A stretch of DNA of 64,000 nt, taken from assembly GCA_018136815.1 (NCBI GenBank), contig CM030940.1:3094601-3158600 (forward strand), in the 5' to 3' direction. Below, in pieces: positions 10,049-19,756 of the stretch. This DNA comes from Isochrysis galbana. Its lineage: Eukaryota > Haptophyta > Isochrysidales > Isochrysidaceae. How positions within the stretch are numbered: the stretch's first letter is position 1; every line of letters starts with the position of its first letter. Position numbers and translations under genes: made by a program. Under the pieces are notes generated by a model. The model worked only from the letters and a program-made list of their open reading frames with translations, made no database searches and was not told the origin of the DNA.

Positions 10049-11131
10049 ATGAGGAGCGCTCAAGGCGGCGGGACTGTCCTGCTGCCGCCCCTCTCGCCGT
10101 TCTCACAGAATGCGTCCGCGCCTGTGATGCACGCGTGGCCAGAGTCGTTTTCATGCAAGCCTTCCTTTATGATCATTGGCGCGCCAAAGTGCGGCTCCAC
10201 CTCGCTCTTTAAGTACATTGAAGCGCACCCCGACGTGCGTCCGCCCGAGCGCAAAGAGCTGTGCTACTTCTCCAAGTTCAAGCGCTACCTCACTCGGTAC
10301 AGCCCAATGGCCCCAGCAAGTAACTGGCCCTTCTATGTGGCAGCTTTCGCAGGCCACAGGGCGGTTGGCGCTGCGAGCCAGCGGGTGCGCCTGCTCCGAT
10401 CGGCACGCAGTGGGGCGGGAACGGGCCAACGTAGCGAACTGCTTGCGCATGACCTATCAGCACTATTGGGAAATGGGGAACTTGCAGGCGCTTGCCGTGG
10501 CGGCAGGGCGGTGCCGTTTGAGGGTTGCCCCTTTTACTTGCACGAGCATCTCGCCGCTGCGCAGATACACTCGATCTTCCCTGCATTAAAGGCCATGGCT
10601 GTGCTCCGTCATCCGCGAGAGCGCAGCATTTCAGCCTTCAACGACTACGTGCGCATGGGCCGCATACGAGTGGGCAACTCTGCTGTTGATAGAGATCATC
10701 AGCTGCAATGTCTGATTGAAGAGAAGATTGGGTTGCTCCGTCGCGGTGAGCGGTCTCTCGAGGACTTCGATGTCCGGATCCTTACGTCTGCTGTCTACAT
10801 TTATGGTCTTTCGGAGTGGGGCCGCATTTGGCCCAGAGAGCAGCTGCTTGTGTTGCAGGCAGAGGAGATGTTCGAGAACACTGAGAGTGTTATGCATAGA
10901 ATTCAGGATTTTCTAGGATTGAGACGGGCTATCCCTGACTCTGCATATGCGCAAGTGCACAACAGGAACACGTTGTCACAAAAGGCGCGGGCATCGGCTG
11001 AGCTAAATGCCATTCTTGACGGCTTTTTTGCGCCTTACAATGAGCATTTCTATGATTGGATGAGAGAACGCAGTTTGCCATACAAGAGGTGGATGAATGC
11101 GAGCGAAGCAGGACGGCTAGAGAACGCTTGA
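10049..11131 (+). CDS. PAPS-dependent sulfotransferase, single exon, 360 aa
   Basis: Transfers sulfate from PAPS to an acceptor I cannot specify; carbohydrate-type sulfotransferases of this kind act in the Golgi. The 5'-phosphosulfate-binding loop is FMIIGAPKCGSTSLFKYIEAHP (about residues 40-61) and the 3'-phosphate site is VLRHPRERSISAFNDYVRMG (about 190). FEGCPFYL matches the family block between them. The segment from about 10380 to 10512 looks out of frame. The annotated frame gives a low-complexity Arg/Gly/Ala stretch, whereas the +1 frame reads ERANVANCLRMTYQHYWEMG, which suits this family better. Two compensating one-base shifts would explain this (sequence error or real). The ATG at 10049 is the first in frame. 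No introns are evident. The gene converges on the methyltransferase that ends at 11831. Confidence 0.82.
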   Translation: MRSAQGGGTVLLPPLSPFSQNASAPVMHAWPESFSCKPSFMIIGAPKCGSTSLFKYIEAHPDVRPPERKELCYFSKFKRYLTRYSPMAPASNWPFYVAAFAGHRAVGAASQRVRLLRSARSGAGTGQRSELLAHDLSALLGNGELAGACRGGRAVPFEGCPFYLHEHLAAAQIHSIFPALKAMAVLRHPRERSISAFNDYVRMGRIRVGNSAVDRDHQLQCLIEEKIGLLRRGERSLEDFDVRILTSAVYIYGLSEWGRIWPREQLLVLQAEEMFENTESVMHRIQDFLGLRRAIPDSAYAQVHNRNTLSQKARASAELNAILDGFFAPYNEHFYDWMRERSLPYKRWMNASEAGRLENA

Positions 11132-11830
11132 GTTTTAGATGATTTTACCATTTCCCGTTCCATCTATGTTATTCTCATCCATCCCATCCACGATTTTGCC
11201 CTTCCCAGTGCGCTCGTCCTTACCCATTCTGTTGTGTTTGCTGAACTCGTGTGCTTTTGGATGCTGCGGCAGCACTCGTCATCTCCAAACGGCTTCGTTT
11301 CCCAGCTCACGGAGCCTCCCTGTTTGTGTTTGACGGGCAAGGATTCCAGCCTGTTGCAAAACACGCCTCAAACAAACCTCAGGAAGACTTCACTCAATTT
11401 AAGTCCCGTTTGTTACACCTAAGCGGTAAGCGGGGAGGAATGTTTGCGGAGACTGAAACTTCTGCCGCACCTCGGGCAGCAGCGCCGCCCTCACTGCGAG
11501 CTCGTCCCCTCCTAGCAGTGTCAGCATCCTCCTCTGACCTCTACGAGCAAGCACAGTGGGGGGGGGGGGGGGGGGGGGGGGGCGGAGCGGCTGGGAGGTG
11601 GGAGGGAGCGCAGAGACGAAGGAGAAAAGCGGGAGAAGGCGTGAGCCACCAATACCGGTAGGCACCTCACCGCTACCTGGTCCTCTAGCAGACAGGCAAT
11701 CGAGCAGCGCCGGCCGCCATCACCATCCCTACAAGTAGTTCTGATCTTTCACGTAACCATGAAAATAAGTTTTCTCGTAAGTAGCTCGCCTCCTTCCCCC
11801 CACTTCTCACTGTGATGAAAATGCGGTGGA
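11132..11830. other. Convergent intergenic region with poly-G tract
   Basis: Lies between the 3' ends of the sulfotransferase and the DOT1-like gene. It contains a G-run of about 25 (11556-11582) and no convincing coding sequence. Confidence 0.5.
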
Positions 11831-13105
11831 CTAGGCACAACAATATCGTATCGCAGGGAAGGACTGTGTCCACGTCATTTGTAAATGAACAACTCCTTCA
11901 TTCCGAAGCCTGCATGTTTTTGGCAAATCGTATGTAACTCTCGCCGATCCGGAGAGCTGCTCACTGGACCCATTTCGTTCAATGGATAAAGCGTCCAATG
12001 GCAAAGGTCGCAACACTACCACACAATGTAGGCTTGGGATGGCAAGCACAGCACGAGTAATGGCGAGTTCAAGATCGGGGGAGAAGCACAGGTTTGAAAG
12101 ATACACGTGTGTTGCGTCCGGTAGGCCCATCGTTGCATCTGCGTGAATGAGAGATACCCGCGAGGCTTGCTCTTGACTTAGCGCACCCGAGTCAACTGCA
12201 CTTTTGAGAGCTCGTTGCGCTAAGACGTGGCGTTCCTCAACAACTTCGATGCCAATCACCCTGGCCCCCGTTGTGAGCGCCGCAGCGAGCACGAGACGGC
12301 CAACTCCCGAACCCACATCAAGAAAGCTTGTTCCCGGAGATCCCAAGCCGGGTAAGACGGGCGGAGTATCCGATCGAACGCCCAAAAGCTGTAGTATGCC
12401 ATGAGGTGCCACCTCACCGTAGGTCAACTCACGAACACCATTTGTGCCGCTGAAACCGGTAGAGGCGGATGCGTAAGCTACATGCAGCAAATTTTCTAGA
12501 CGCGATATCACCTTAGCTAGCGAGCCCACCTCGTGATGCGAGCACAGGTGTGGTAAAGAGGCAAAAACTTCAAGCTGGCATCCAGCTGCGGACGCATGGG
12601 AGCCGTCAATAGAGGGTTCGACTGAATATGCCACCGGGACAGCATTGTCGGGCGAAAGTGGATGTGGGAGTGTGGCATGAGTAACTCCAGTGATGACAGG
12701 AGTTGTGAGGAGTGCCGACTCGCAGCTGCCCTCATCCGGATCATCGCAATACAGGTGCACTCGTATGGCATACCCATGTGCAAGCGAGGCGGCACAACTT
12801 GTTGCGATGTCGCCTCCAAAATAGTAAGTAGTCAGAACATGGCGCGACCGTCCTCCCGGGACTACAGCTAGCTCTGGCGGACCTTCTAAGAGCGTCTGGA
12901 GCGTGCTGCTCCTCTGCGCGGCGAGAGCGCCATCAATCCACACCGCCTCGTCGCACAAAGTGACATTGCCCACAGCTGGTTCGAGCAGCCAGCTGCAGCC
13001 GGCCAGCTGGATTGTGCTGCGGGCCGAGAGGGCGGCACTTCGCTCGAGCTGCGCACCAAGCGCAGGCTGGTACAGGCGGGCATGAAGCGAGCTGGCACCG
13101 AGCAT
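11831..13105 (-). CDS. DOT1-like class I SAM methyltransferase, single exon, 424 aa
   Basis: The C-terminal half has the DOT1 fold signature: LTYGEVAPHGILQLL, then motif I FLDVGSGVGRLVLAAAL, the acidic post-I strand VIGIEVVEERHVLAQRAL, HADAT, and VYLSNLCFSPDL in the place of the DOT1 NNFAF motif. DOT1 proteins methylate histone H3 lysine 79. Because only the catalytic core is recognisable, the substrate here is inferred. The N-terminal 200 residues (with TYYFGGDIATSC and VHLYCDD) look like a beta-rich domain I cannot name. ATG is at 13105 and no intron is apparent. Most other SAM methyltransferases lack the YGE plus SN(L/F)xF combination, so DOT1-like is preferred. Confidence 0.75.
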   Translation of the reverse strand: MLGASSLHARLYQPALGAQLERSAALSARSTIQLAGCSWLLEPAVGNVTLCDEAVWIDGALAAQRSSTLQTLLEGPPELAVVPGGRSRHVLTTYYFGGDIATSCAASLAHGYAIRVHLYCDDPDEGSCESALLTTPVITGVTHATLPHPLSPDNAVPVAYSVEPSIDGSHASAAGCQLEVFASLPHLCSHHEVGSLAKVISRLENLLHVAYASASTGFSGTNGVRELTYGEVAPHGILQLLGVRSDTPPVLPGLGSPGTSFLDVGSGVGRLVLAAALTTGARVIGIEVVEERHVLAQRALKSAVDSGALSQEQASRVSLIHADATMGLPDATHVYLSNLCFSPDLELAITRAVLAIPSLHCVVVLRPLPLDALSIERNGSSEQLSGSARVTYDLPKTCRLRNEGVVHLQMTWTQSFPAIRYCCA

Positions 13106-13750
13106 GCACCGTGAGGAGGAGACGGCGCCGAGCCGAAGGCCCTCCTGGTGAACAAGCCACGCGCTGTCCGGCGCGCGCTGTCTAGGAGTGCTCCCAAGAA
13201 TCTGTCGTCTCCTTTGCTGCTGCGGCTGGGCTCGCCCTCCTCCCCTTCCCCGCTCTAAAAGGGTGGGTGGGTGGGTGGGTGGGGGGGGGGGGGGGGGGGG
13301 GCTTGGGCAAGAGGAATAAACAGGGTCCCCTCCTCCCCCTGGGCCCCCCTGATCAGGAGCCCCCAGCCAGCTCCAGTCGACCTCCAGGGGGCGCGAGAGC
13401 CAACGAGGGAGAAGCAGGAGGGGAGGAGGGGTCAGGGCTATGCCCCAGCCTCACCTGCCCCCTGAGCTGTGCTCCCAAGCCCCTGGAGGCCACCTGGGAA
13501 CCTGAAGGGGGGTCGCAGGCGCGCGCCATGGGCCAGGGCCGCAGGGAAGAGAGGCGGAGGAAGAGGGAAGAGGGAGGGGAGGGGGGAGCGGCAGCTCTCC
13601 CCTCCGCCATTAACGTGTCTTCTTGCCCCGTCTAAGGTGAAAGGTGAAAGAAGACGGGGGGCACCAGAACCAAGAGGGAAGGGCCGCGGCCCGCCGCGGC
13701 CACTCGCCTTGGCGAGAGAGATTAGCGCTTCTGGGCCCCCAGTTTCACGA
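13106..13750. other. GC-rich spacer with poly-G and R6-like sequence
   Basis: Contains (GGGT)n followed by about 20 G (13260-13305) and R6-like GC-rich sequence. Long open frames on both strands here are compositional and have no recognisable domain. Confidence 0.5.
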
Positions 13751-14040
13751 GTGCGAATGCCCCCCCCCCCCCCCCCCGCCAGCGTTGTTTTTACCCGAGA
13801 GGGGTTTTCCCCCATCGTGGCCTCGAGGAGAGGGCGTGCTGGGGTGCGTAGGGCCTACGCGTAGGGTAGGTGCGTGTGCGTGCACTTGGGGGAGGACAAA
13901 TATCGAGGGGAGGGGGCAGTGCCCCCTCCCCCCGGGAGCACTCGGACACCTGGCTCGTCATGCATGGCGGGAATCGGGACGGAAAGGTTGTGTCCAATTA
14001 GCTAGTGGGGTTGGCTAGGATATGACATTAATTATTATTT
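13751..14040 (+). repeat. R5 family end, solo copy
   Basis: Ends in TGTCCAATTAGCTAGTGGGG then TTGGCTAGGATATGACATT. This matches the right terminus of the element at 21693-23341. The preceding GGAGGACAAATATCGAGGGG, AGTGCCCCCTCCC and TGGCTCGTCATGCATGGCGG also match its inside in inverse order. No left terminus was found, so this copy is truncated. Confidence 0.6.
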
Positions 14041-14213
14041 GGACCTGGGCCGGACCCCGGAAGAAACCAAATCAAAAGGCTTTTTTCAAATGGAAACGAA
14101 GGAGAGGGAAGGGGAAGGGAGAGGAGAGAAGGGATGTAAGGGCGATGACGGCGGGGAGGTACTAGCTACCGGGTCTCTAGTAGGTGTGTAACCCTGAATC
14201 TTCAGATGTTATG
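14041..14213 (+). mobile_element. R1 element (SINE-like), complete copy with 11-bp target duplication
   Basis: A 173-bp block bracketed by AATTATTATTT at 14030-14040 and 14214-14224. It begins GGACCTGGGCCGGACCCCGG, has a purine-rich middle (GAAGGAGAGGGAAGGGGAAG) and ends GTAGGTGTGTAACCCTGAATC, CTTCAGATGTTATG. The order of blocks matches the reverse complement of 44512-44703. Variable-length target duplications of 11-15 bp and short length without coding sequence suggest a SINE moved by target-primed reverse transcription. No clear Pol III A/B box pair was identified. Confidence 0.65.
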
Positions 14214-14815
14214 AATTATTATTTTAGTATTATGATTAAGTGACTTGACGTAAGGCATTGGCGAGGTTACCTGGACTCAACCTTCTGGACGCCATATAGA
14301 TATAGGATCATGGCTGACCCATCGCCACCCAGTTGCTTCAGGGGTTAATGGAGTAGGCAGAAGGGCGGCCGTCCATGCAAGAGAGCCAGTGGCCCACCCC
14401 AAGCATTCCATGCGCACGAACCAAAAGGCGCACAGAGCTCACCAAGAGGCTGGCTCAAGTGTGCCGAGAAGCAAGCCAAGCATTGGATCGCTGTTTGAGT
14501 CTCATGTTCTCAGCTCCTTCTTTTCCTGCGCGTAGGAGTGCAGATGCAATGGTGTTCGCACATCAAGTGATACTGCCCGCGCCGAGCTGTGGTAATCTCC
14601 AACAAGTCTGGATCTCATAGACCAAAGATTGGACATGGCATATAAAACAGTCATCCGTTGTTACACGAGACATGGATAGCTTGGTATGGGCGAGCCCATT
14701 GATCTCCTGTCCAGAAGAACTACATGGCAAATCTGACGCTCGGCTCGTTGGTAATAAAGGCGTTCCCACGGCTTTCGCGACGACGTGGCACTTGATCAGA
14801 GCGAGCACATTTATC

Positions 14816-15502
14816 TTAGAGCTGAGGCGGAGGCGCCGACTTTGAACTTGATCCACCAGAAAGGAACCCAAGGAGGATTAGAGCAATGAGGATAGCTGCC
14901 GCAATCAGAATCATTGTTTTGAGTTGGTTGTCTACCTGTGGCGTCGTGAAACCATCCATAGCCACAGGAACATAATCTGCAGAGAGCAGCCACGTCGAGG
15001 ATCCAGCATCTGGCGCAAGTTGTCGACGGTTTGCAATAGACTTCGGTGGCCGGTCAACGAGGCAGAGATACCCGCCTCCACCCATGAAGGTGGGAGGAAA
15101 GCAGAGGCCGGTCACATTTTCGCCTGGCAGATTCGTCAGATTGAATGTGTTCGAGAATGGAAAGCCATTGTGCATGAGCTCACCCGGCGGGATGCTGATG
15201 GTGGCTTCCATGGTCACAGAACCTGCCCACCAACATCCGCGACCGAAGCAGAGGTTGGCGGTGGCATTGGCCACGGAGACGCCATTCGCAATGCTGTTAC
15301 TAACCATCTGTATCTCGGCATCCGATGGCGGCGCGTTGCACGAGAACAGAATATCGGCGTCTGCTGTTGACATGTCCTCCTCGTCAAAGTGGTACTCAGG
15401 CCACGAGAAGGGGCAGCGGTCGTCAACTGTGCTAGTCGTGTCCACTTCGAAGTAGGCGACGCAAGGAAGGACAAGCAAAGCCATCATGCTTGCGAGCAAC
15501 AT
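14816..15502 (-). CDS. Predicted type I membrane glycoprotein, 228 aa
   Basis: ATG at 15502 starts a clear signal peptide (MLLASMMALLVLPCVAYF). The lumenal or extracellular part has paired cysteines (DRCPFSW, LFSCNAPP, NLCFGRGCWW, GLCFPP, YLCLVD) and sites such as NATA, NLTN and NVTG that fit N-glycosylation. One membrane segment (MILIAAAILIALILLGFL) is near the C-terminus, followed by a short Ser/Lys/Pro tail. It has no introns. The family is unknown to me. The architecture points to a cell-surface or endomembrane protein. The clean signal, glycosylation sites and anchor make coding likely. Confidence 0.72.
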   Translation of the reverse strand: MLLASMMALLVLPCVAYFEVDTTSTVDDRCPFSWPEYHFDEEDMSTADADILFSCNAPPSDAEIQMVSNSIANGVSVANATANLCFGRGCWWAGSVTMEATISIPPGELMHNGFPFSNTFNLTNLPGENVTGLCFPPTFMGGGGYLCLVDRPPKSIANRRQLAPDAGSSTWLLSADYVPVAMDGFTTPQVDNQLKTMILIAAAILIALILLGFLSGGSSSKSAPPPQL

Positions 15503-16041
15503 CTGTCAAGGCTGTTTGCTGGCCTGCTTTTCCCGTCACGCGCTGCTGGGTTACCTATGGGGAGGTTGGAAGTGAGGTTGGGGGGGGGGGGGGGGAAGGA
15601 GACGGTGAACGGCGCGTCCACGGCCTGTGCATGGGGCGGCGGGGCACGCCAGCTGCAGGCGTCGTTGCGCGCAGTTCGTTGCGCCTCCTCCTCATCCTCT
15701 CAGTCGCCCCGCCTTTCGCATGAAGCCATCGAACCCCCCACCCACCCCCACCCCACCCCCGGATTGCATGCATGTCCGCCGCACCCACCTCTGATTGTCC
15801 GCGGCACCGGCCGAAAAACAAAAGTCACCTCGCCCCCCGCCCCCCCCCTCCCCCCACCCCCGCCCTACGGCCCGCCCCTCTCCGCTTTACTGTTTACTGC
15901 GGGGGGCCGGGCGGCCGGGCGGCCGGGCTCCCGGTTGTTCCGTCAGGCCTGACGTCAGGTTTGTCAGATAGGTGTCAGGTTGGTGGGACCTGACGGCGAG
16001 CGTCAGCCTGCCACGGAGCCGATCGCCCGAATGGTGTTCTA
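15503..16041. other. GC-rich upstream spacer with poly-G tract
   Basis: Contains G- and C-runs (15577-15594, 15836-15860) and GGCCGGGCGGCCGGGCGGCC. It is probably the promoter side of the membrane protein gene. No RNA gene or coding sequence was recognised. Confidence 0.45.
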
Positions 16042-16043
16042 TA

Positions 16044-17042
16044 CAGTATGGGTGCACCATTAAGAAACCCCATCACCCATCATTAAGAAATCCTAAGAGG
16101 GTTTGGGCCCCGAGGCCCATAAGAAGCTACCCTTGTTGATTTCCGCGATCGGCCACATAAGAAGCTTGCTGTGGAGGTGTGGAGGCAGCGATGACCGCGA
16201 GACAAGAAACAAGAAGTCCTAGTTCAAGTTGCCCCCTCCAGGCCAAATTTTTTCGGAAGCGCGCTCTCGCGCACTGCAAGCTATATGTACCTTCTGCTCA
16301 CCCCCCACACTCTCTATAACATATACATGTTGTCGTATAGTCGTATACATACATACACTGTTGCTGACTTTTGATGGCCCGCACCTTTGGGATACTCACA
16401 CACCCATTGCCATTCGCCTCTCATAGCTACCACCCATACACTCATTCATGCTCGTCACTGTTACTACTCTCCCCCTCTCTATCTTCGCCGAATACCATCT
16501 CCCCATGTGCCATGTGCCATGTGGATGCTTCAGAAGTAGCGAGTGGATGAAGAGGTGGAGGCGGAGGAGGCGGAGGCTGCACCACAGATGGCGCTGGTGT
16601 CGTCGCGTTGCAGCTTTTGTCAACCCCCAATGGCGCCCCAGTTGTAAGGAGAATGAGCCGATCCAGCTGCTGCATGACGGTGCCCTCGCCGGTGATGCCG
16701 AGCGCTTTGTTCATGGTCGACACATCCGCCAGGTACGGGCCTCCGTCCGGCATCCCAAAGGTGGCGCGCAGGTTTGCCATTTTCTGGGGAAGCGACATCG
16801 TGGCTGTCGCTGTCGCGCGTCGCGGGGGGGGGGGGGGGAGGGGGGGGGAAGGGGGGGAAGGGGGGGGGAGAAGAAGTAAGAAGTACTATATGTACTATTT
16901 CTGGTGGGCGATAAGAAATAAGAAGTAAAAATACTTCGACTTCGCCGCTCCGAATAAGAAGGAGGGCCCAGTTTTGGAATCTCATAAGAAAGGCTAAGAG
17001 ACCTTTTTCCCTGACTTCTTAATTAATGGTGCACCCATACTG
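16044..17042. mobile_element. 999-bp Tc1/mariner-like non-autonomous element with TA duplication
   Basis: The ends are perfect inverted repeats, CAGTATGGGTGCACCATTAA on each strand, directly flanked by TA at 16042-16043 and 17043-17044. A TA target and CAGT terminus are the Tc1/mariner hallmark. Inside both ends the word TAAGAA (ATAAGAAG, TTAAGAAA) recurs at least eight times, which looks like subterminal transposase-binding repeats. No transposase with a DDE/D triad is visible. A small ORF lies inside at 16442-16798. Perfect ends suggest recent movement. Confidence 0.85.
16442..16798 (-). CDS. Small ORF inside the Tc1/mariner-like element, 118 aa
   Basis: ATG at 16798. The first 60 residues (QKMANLRATFGMPDGGPYLA, then VSTMNKALGITGEG and MQQLDRLILLTTGAPLG) look like a real folded domain with helix-rich composition. 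A proline run (PPPPPPPP) and an acidic tail (GEDREGESSNSDEHE) follow. I do not recognise the family. It sits wholly within the element at 16044-17042, so it is either cargo, a captured exon, or a remnant of the element's own gene. An intron downstream cannot be excluded. Confidence 0.4.
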   Translation of the reverse strand: MSLPQKMANLRATFGMPDGGPYLADVSTMNKALGITGEGTVMQQLDRLILLTTGAPLGVDKSCNATTPAPSVVQPPPPPPPPLHPLATSEASTWHMAHGEMVFGEDREGESSNSDEHE

Positions 17043-17394
17043 TAGTTAAAATTATTTTTTCTAATTTAATATACCCCTACCCCTACCTTACCTACGGCTT
17101 TATCCTTCCCGCCCGCGCCGCGCGCCGCGTGCTGACATATTGACATACCAGTTCTTCTTGGCGGGAGAGCGCGACCATAGGAAGACATTTAAGAGTGAGA
17201 GAAGAAAGAGGGCGATTTCGTGAGAATAGACACCGTTTAAGGTTTGTGCCACCTCGTCGTACATCGCAACTCATTTTTGTCCTATTCTACTTGAGTTCTC
17301 CTCTCGCCTCTCGCTCGCTCCTTGTGGCCTCTCGCCGCCCTCGCTCCTCGCTCGCTCGCTCGCTCTCTCGCTCTCGTCTCTCGTCGTAGCTCTC

Positions 17395-17925
17395 ATGGCT
17401 TCCAACTCCAATGATCTCCGACTCGATGGTGAGGAGACAGAGGAGGCGATCCAGATTGAAATCGACGAGCTCAAAGGTTGCGCCCTCGAGTGGGCCACTG
17501 TGGATGCGGAGAGCGCGGCCAGCAAGTCCCGCAAGACAAAAACCTGCATATTCTGTGGCATGCAGTACACCGGCGGGCCTTTCAACATTCGCATGCATCT
17601 GGATGAGAGAGTGAAGCCGCGCAATGTGAGGGCCTGTCGCCCAAGCCCGGCACAACGCAATGTCTACCTCATGGTGTTGAACGAGCTGCGCAAGAGGCAG
17701 GCGGAGTCCGACAATAACGCAAGGACCATGAAGGAGCTGCAAGCGAAGCGGGATGAAGGGACTGCCATCGTGGCTGCTCCCGCTCATGCTTTTCAGGCTG
17801 TTTGCACCGATGATGCAGCCATGGCATGGATGCGCGTGATGGTGAAGAAGGCGCTGCCGCTCGACCTTGTTGATGACCCGCTCTTTCGCGAGGCTATTGC
17901 GTGTACGGCAAAATGCGGTTCATTG
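17395..17925 (+). pseudogene. hAT transposase N-terminus (BED-type zinc finger), truncated
   Basis: ATG at 17395 opens MASNSNDLRLDGEETEE. A zinc-binding motif CIFCGMQYTGGPFNIRMHLD follows (about residues 50-67), then VRACRPSP. After a helical linker comes MVKKALPLDLVDDPLFREAI, the block that follows the BED finger in hAT transposases. At about 17925 the reading runs into an unrelated leucine-rich-repeat fragment on the opposite strand, so the catalytic part is missing. The 5' side (17300-17385) is a CGCT/CTCTCG simple repeat. This transposase differs in sequence from the hAT protein at 55560-57485. Confidence 0.7.
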
Positions 17926-18292
17926 AGATATGTGAGATGGGTCAATGCCCCTTTGAGGGCCTGTGCAAACTCCTTCATACCCTCGGAGCCAATCGTGTCT
18001 TTGCCGAGATCGAGGTGTATGAGATTGTGCAACGCCCCCTTGGATAAGGCCTCAGCAAATGCCCTCATTCCTTGATCGCTGATCATGTTACACTGGAGAT
18101 GGAGATGTTCGAGATTACTCAATGCCCCCTTGGATATATGGCCCATGCAAATGCCTCCATCCCCTTAGAGCCAAATTCGCTGTCCCGTAGATTGAGATGT
18201 TTGAGATTGTTCAAGGCCCCCCTGGATAGGACCTCTGTGAGATATCTCATTCCTTCAGAATCGATCCCGTTATGTGGCTGGGGCGCTCGGCG
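17926..18292 (-). pseudogene. Leucine-rich-repeat (RNase-inhibitor type) gene fragment, frameshifted
   Basis: Read on the minus strand, four RI-type repeats follow one another: SEGMRYLTEVLSRGALNNLK, HLNLRDSEFGSKGMEAFAWA, SDQGMRAFAEALSKGALHNL and GSEGMKEFAQALKGALTHL. A one-base insertion near 18135 (within GCCATATATCC) breaks the frame between repeats one and two. The fragment is fused tail-to-tail with the truncated hAT transposase at about 17925. No start, stop or flanking domain is preserved. Such repeats act as protein-binding scaffolds; this copy cannot be functional as it stands. Confidence 0.7.
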
Positions 18293-19019
18293 GATAGAGG
18301 GGCTGGGGCGCTGGGCGGATGGGGGACGGCTCGGCGGCTGGAGAGGGGGGAGGAGGCGAGGGGTTGGGGGAGCTCGGCGGGGGGGAGGGGGGGGGGGGGG
18401 GGGCTCGGCGGCGGGGGGAAGGGGGTCGAGAATAATCATACCGCCAGGGGGCCCAATCTTTTCACAAGCAGTGTGAACTTTTTCACAGGAGTCGTCTGTG
18501 AAAAGCCCAGTGAAGTATAATAAACTCATGTATTCCCCGCCCCCATCCTGCGTGGCTTGGGGGGGGGGGGGGGGGGGCAGTCACAATGGGGACGGTAGAA
18601 GTCCCGCGCCTTTGGCGCGGAGGAGGGGGGGGTTATTGGAAGTCACAAGTGTCAGAGCGGGGACGGTAGAAGTCCCGCACCTTCATGACAAGATGATTAA
18701 AAGATACCTAGTGGGCTAGTGGTAGTGGGGCACTGCCACACAAGGCACACTAACGGTATAGAACATAGAACCACAAATGGCACAAGACACCCTGTGATAG
18801 GTTCTGCGCGTAGGAGCGCGTAGGCAAGCCGGTGTCATCCTCCTCAGGTTGGGGCTGGAAGTGGTGTGGTGTGGGGCTGACGGCCATGCTGCGTGGGCAG
18901 GTGAAGCAGAAATCGGCCGAGTGCAGTGGCATGAAACGCCGGTGAGACCGCCGACCGGTGTACCCGGACCATTTAGTCCGAACACCATCGACAAAGGGGG
19001 GCTGACCACCGCCGTGCTC
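18293..19019. other. Gene-free GC-rich spacer
   Basis: Holds two G-runs (about 18388-18402 and 18557-18575), and the 15-base word GACGGTAGAAGTCCC appears twice (about 18592 and 18662) as a short direct repeat. No domain-bearing ORF is present. Confidence 0.45.
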
Positions 19020-19282
19020 TCACTGGAGCGCGGCGAAGGTCGGCCTGTCACAGGCGGGTCGGTCGCCATCGCTCTGCCTCTGCCTCGGATTCGGATTAGA
19101 GCGGGGAGAGGGACGAGGGGAAATCTTCCCCCGGTCCGAAGATAAAGAAATGTGGGCCTCCGGATCAACAAGAGTTTTTTTCAACCCACTCTCCCCCACC
19201 TCTAGGAATGCTGCGGCTAGCCTAGGGTTGTCGTGATAGTACCGGGCTAGAGGCAGTAGTGGTACTAACGCTCAGATGTTTA
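19020..19282 (+). repeat. R7 family copy
   Basis: CTGGAGCGCGGCGAAGGTCG, GGGTCGGTCGCCATCGC and the tail GTCGTGATAGTACCGGG .. GTGGTACTAACGCTCAG are shared with 25771-26000, where the two blocks are in the opposite order. The word CTGAGCGTTAGTACCAC reappears inverted at 43931. Confidence 0.55.
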
Positions 19283-19756
19283 CACGTATAGTTAACACTC
19301 TAACTCACAGCAACTCGGTTTACGAATATTTACCTCCGATCTACGGCTTGGCTTGATGTATGTTGCCATGGACACGCTTCATGGTTGTACTCTGGGCCTT
19401 GGGGGTCCCACGCGAGGCCACGTGATGAGCCGACATTGCTGGGTGGGTATGTGCACATCACGTGCCGAATCTGATCTGAATAGACACAAACCAACATCGG
19501 CGTGGAGAGCATTTGAGGTCTCCGACTCGGTATTCATGGCTATCCGCAGAACGCCTAAACCAACGTGTAAGTGCGGCTCGTGATCCATTGAGAGCAAGTG
19601 TGCCTGGTACCGTGGTGGGCACATGCGCAAAAGAAGTTGTCCGCTCATGTCCATCTTCAAACGACGCAAGATACACAGAGGTGCTCGTGCACGCTTGGAG
19701 CTGGTGAGCTCTCAATCCCAGTTAGAGTGGTGGGCACTGCGACGAGCAGTCACTTC

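Noticed and set aside
13267..13864. Several overlapping GC-rich ORFs
   Set aside because: Gly/Pro/Arg compositional frames on both strands of a poly-G and R6-like region.
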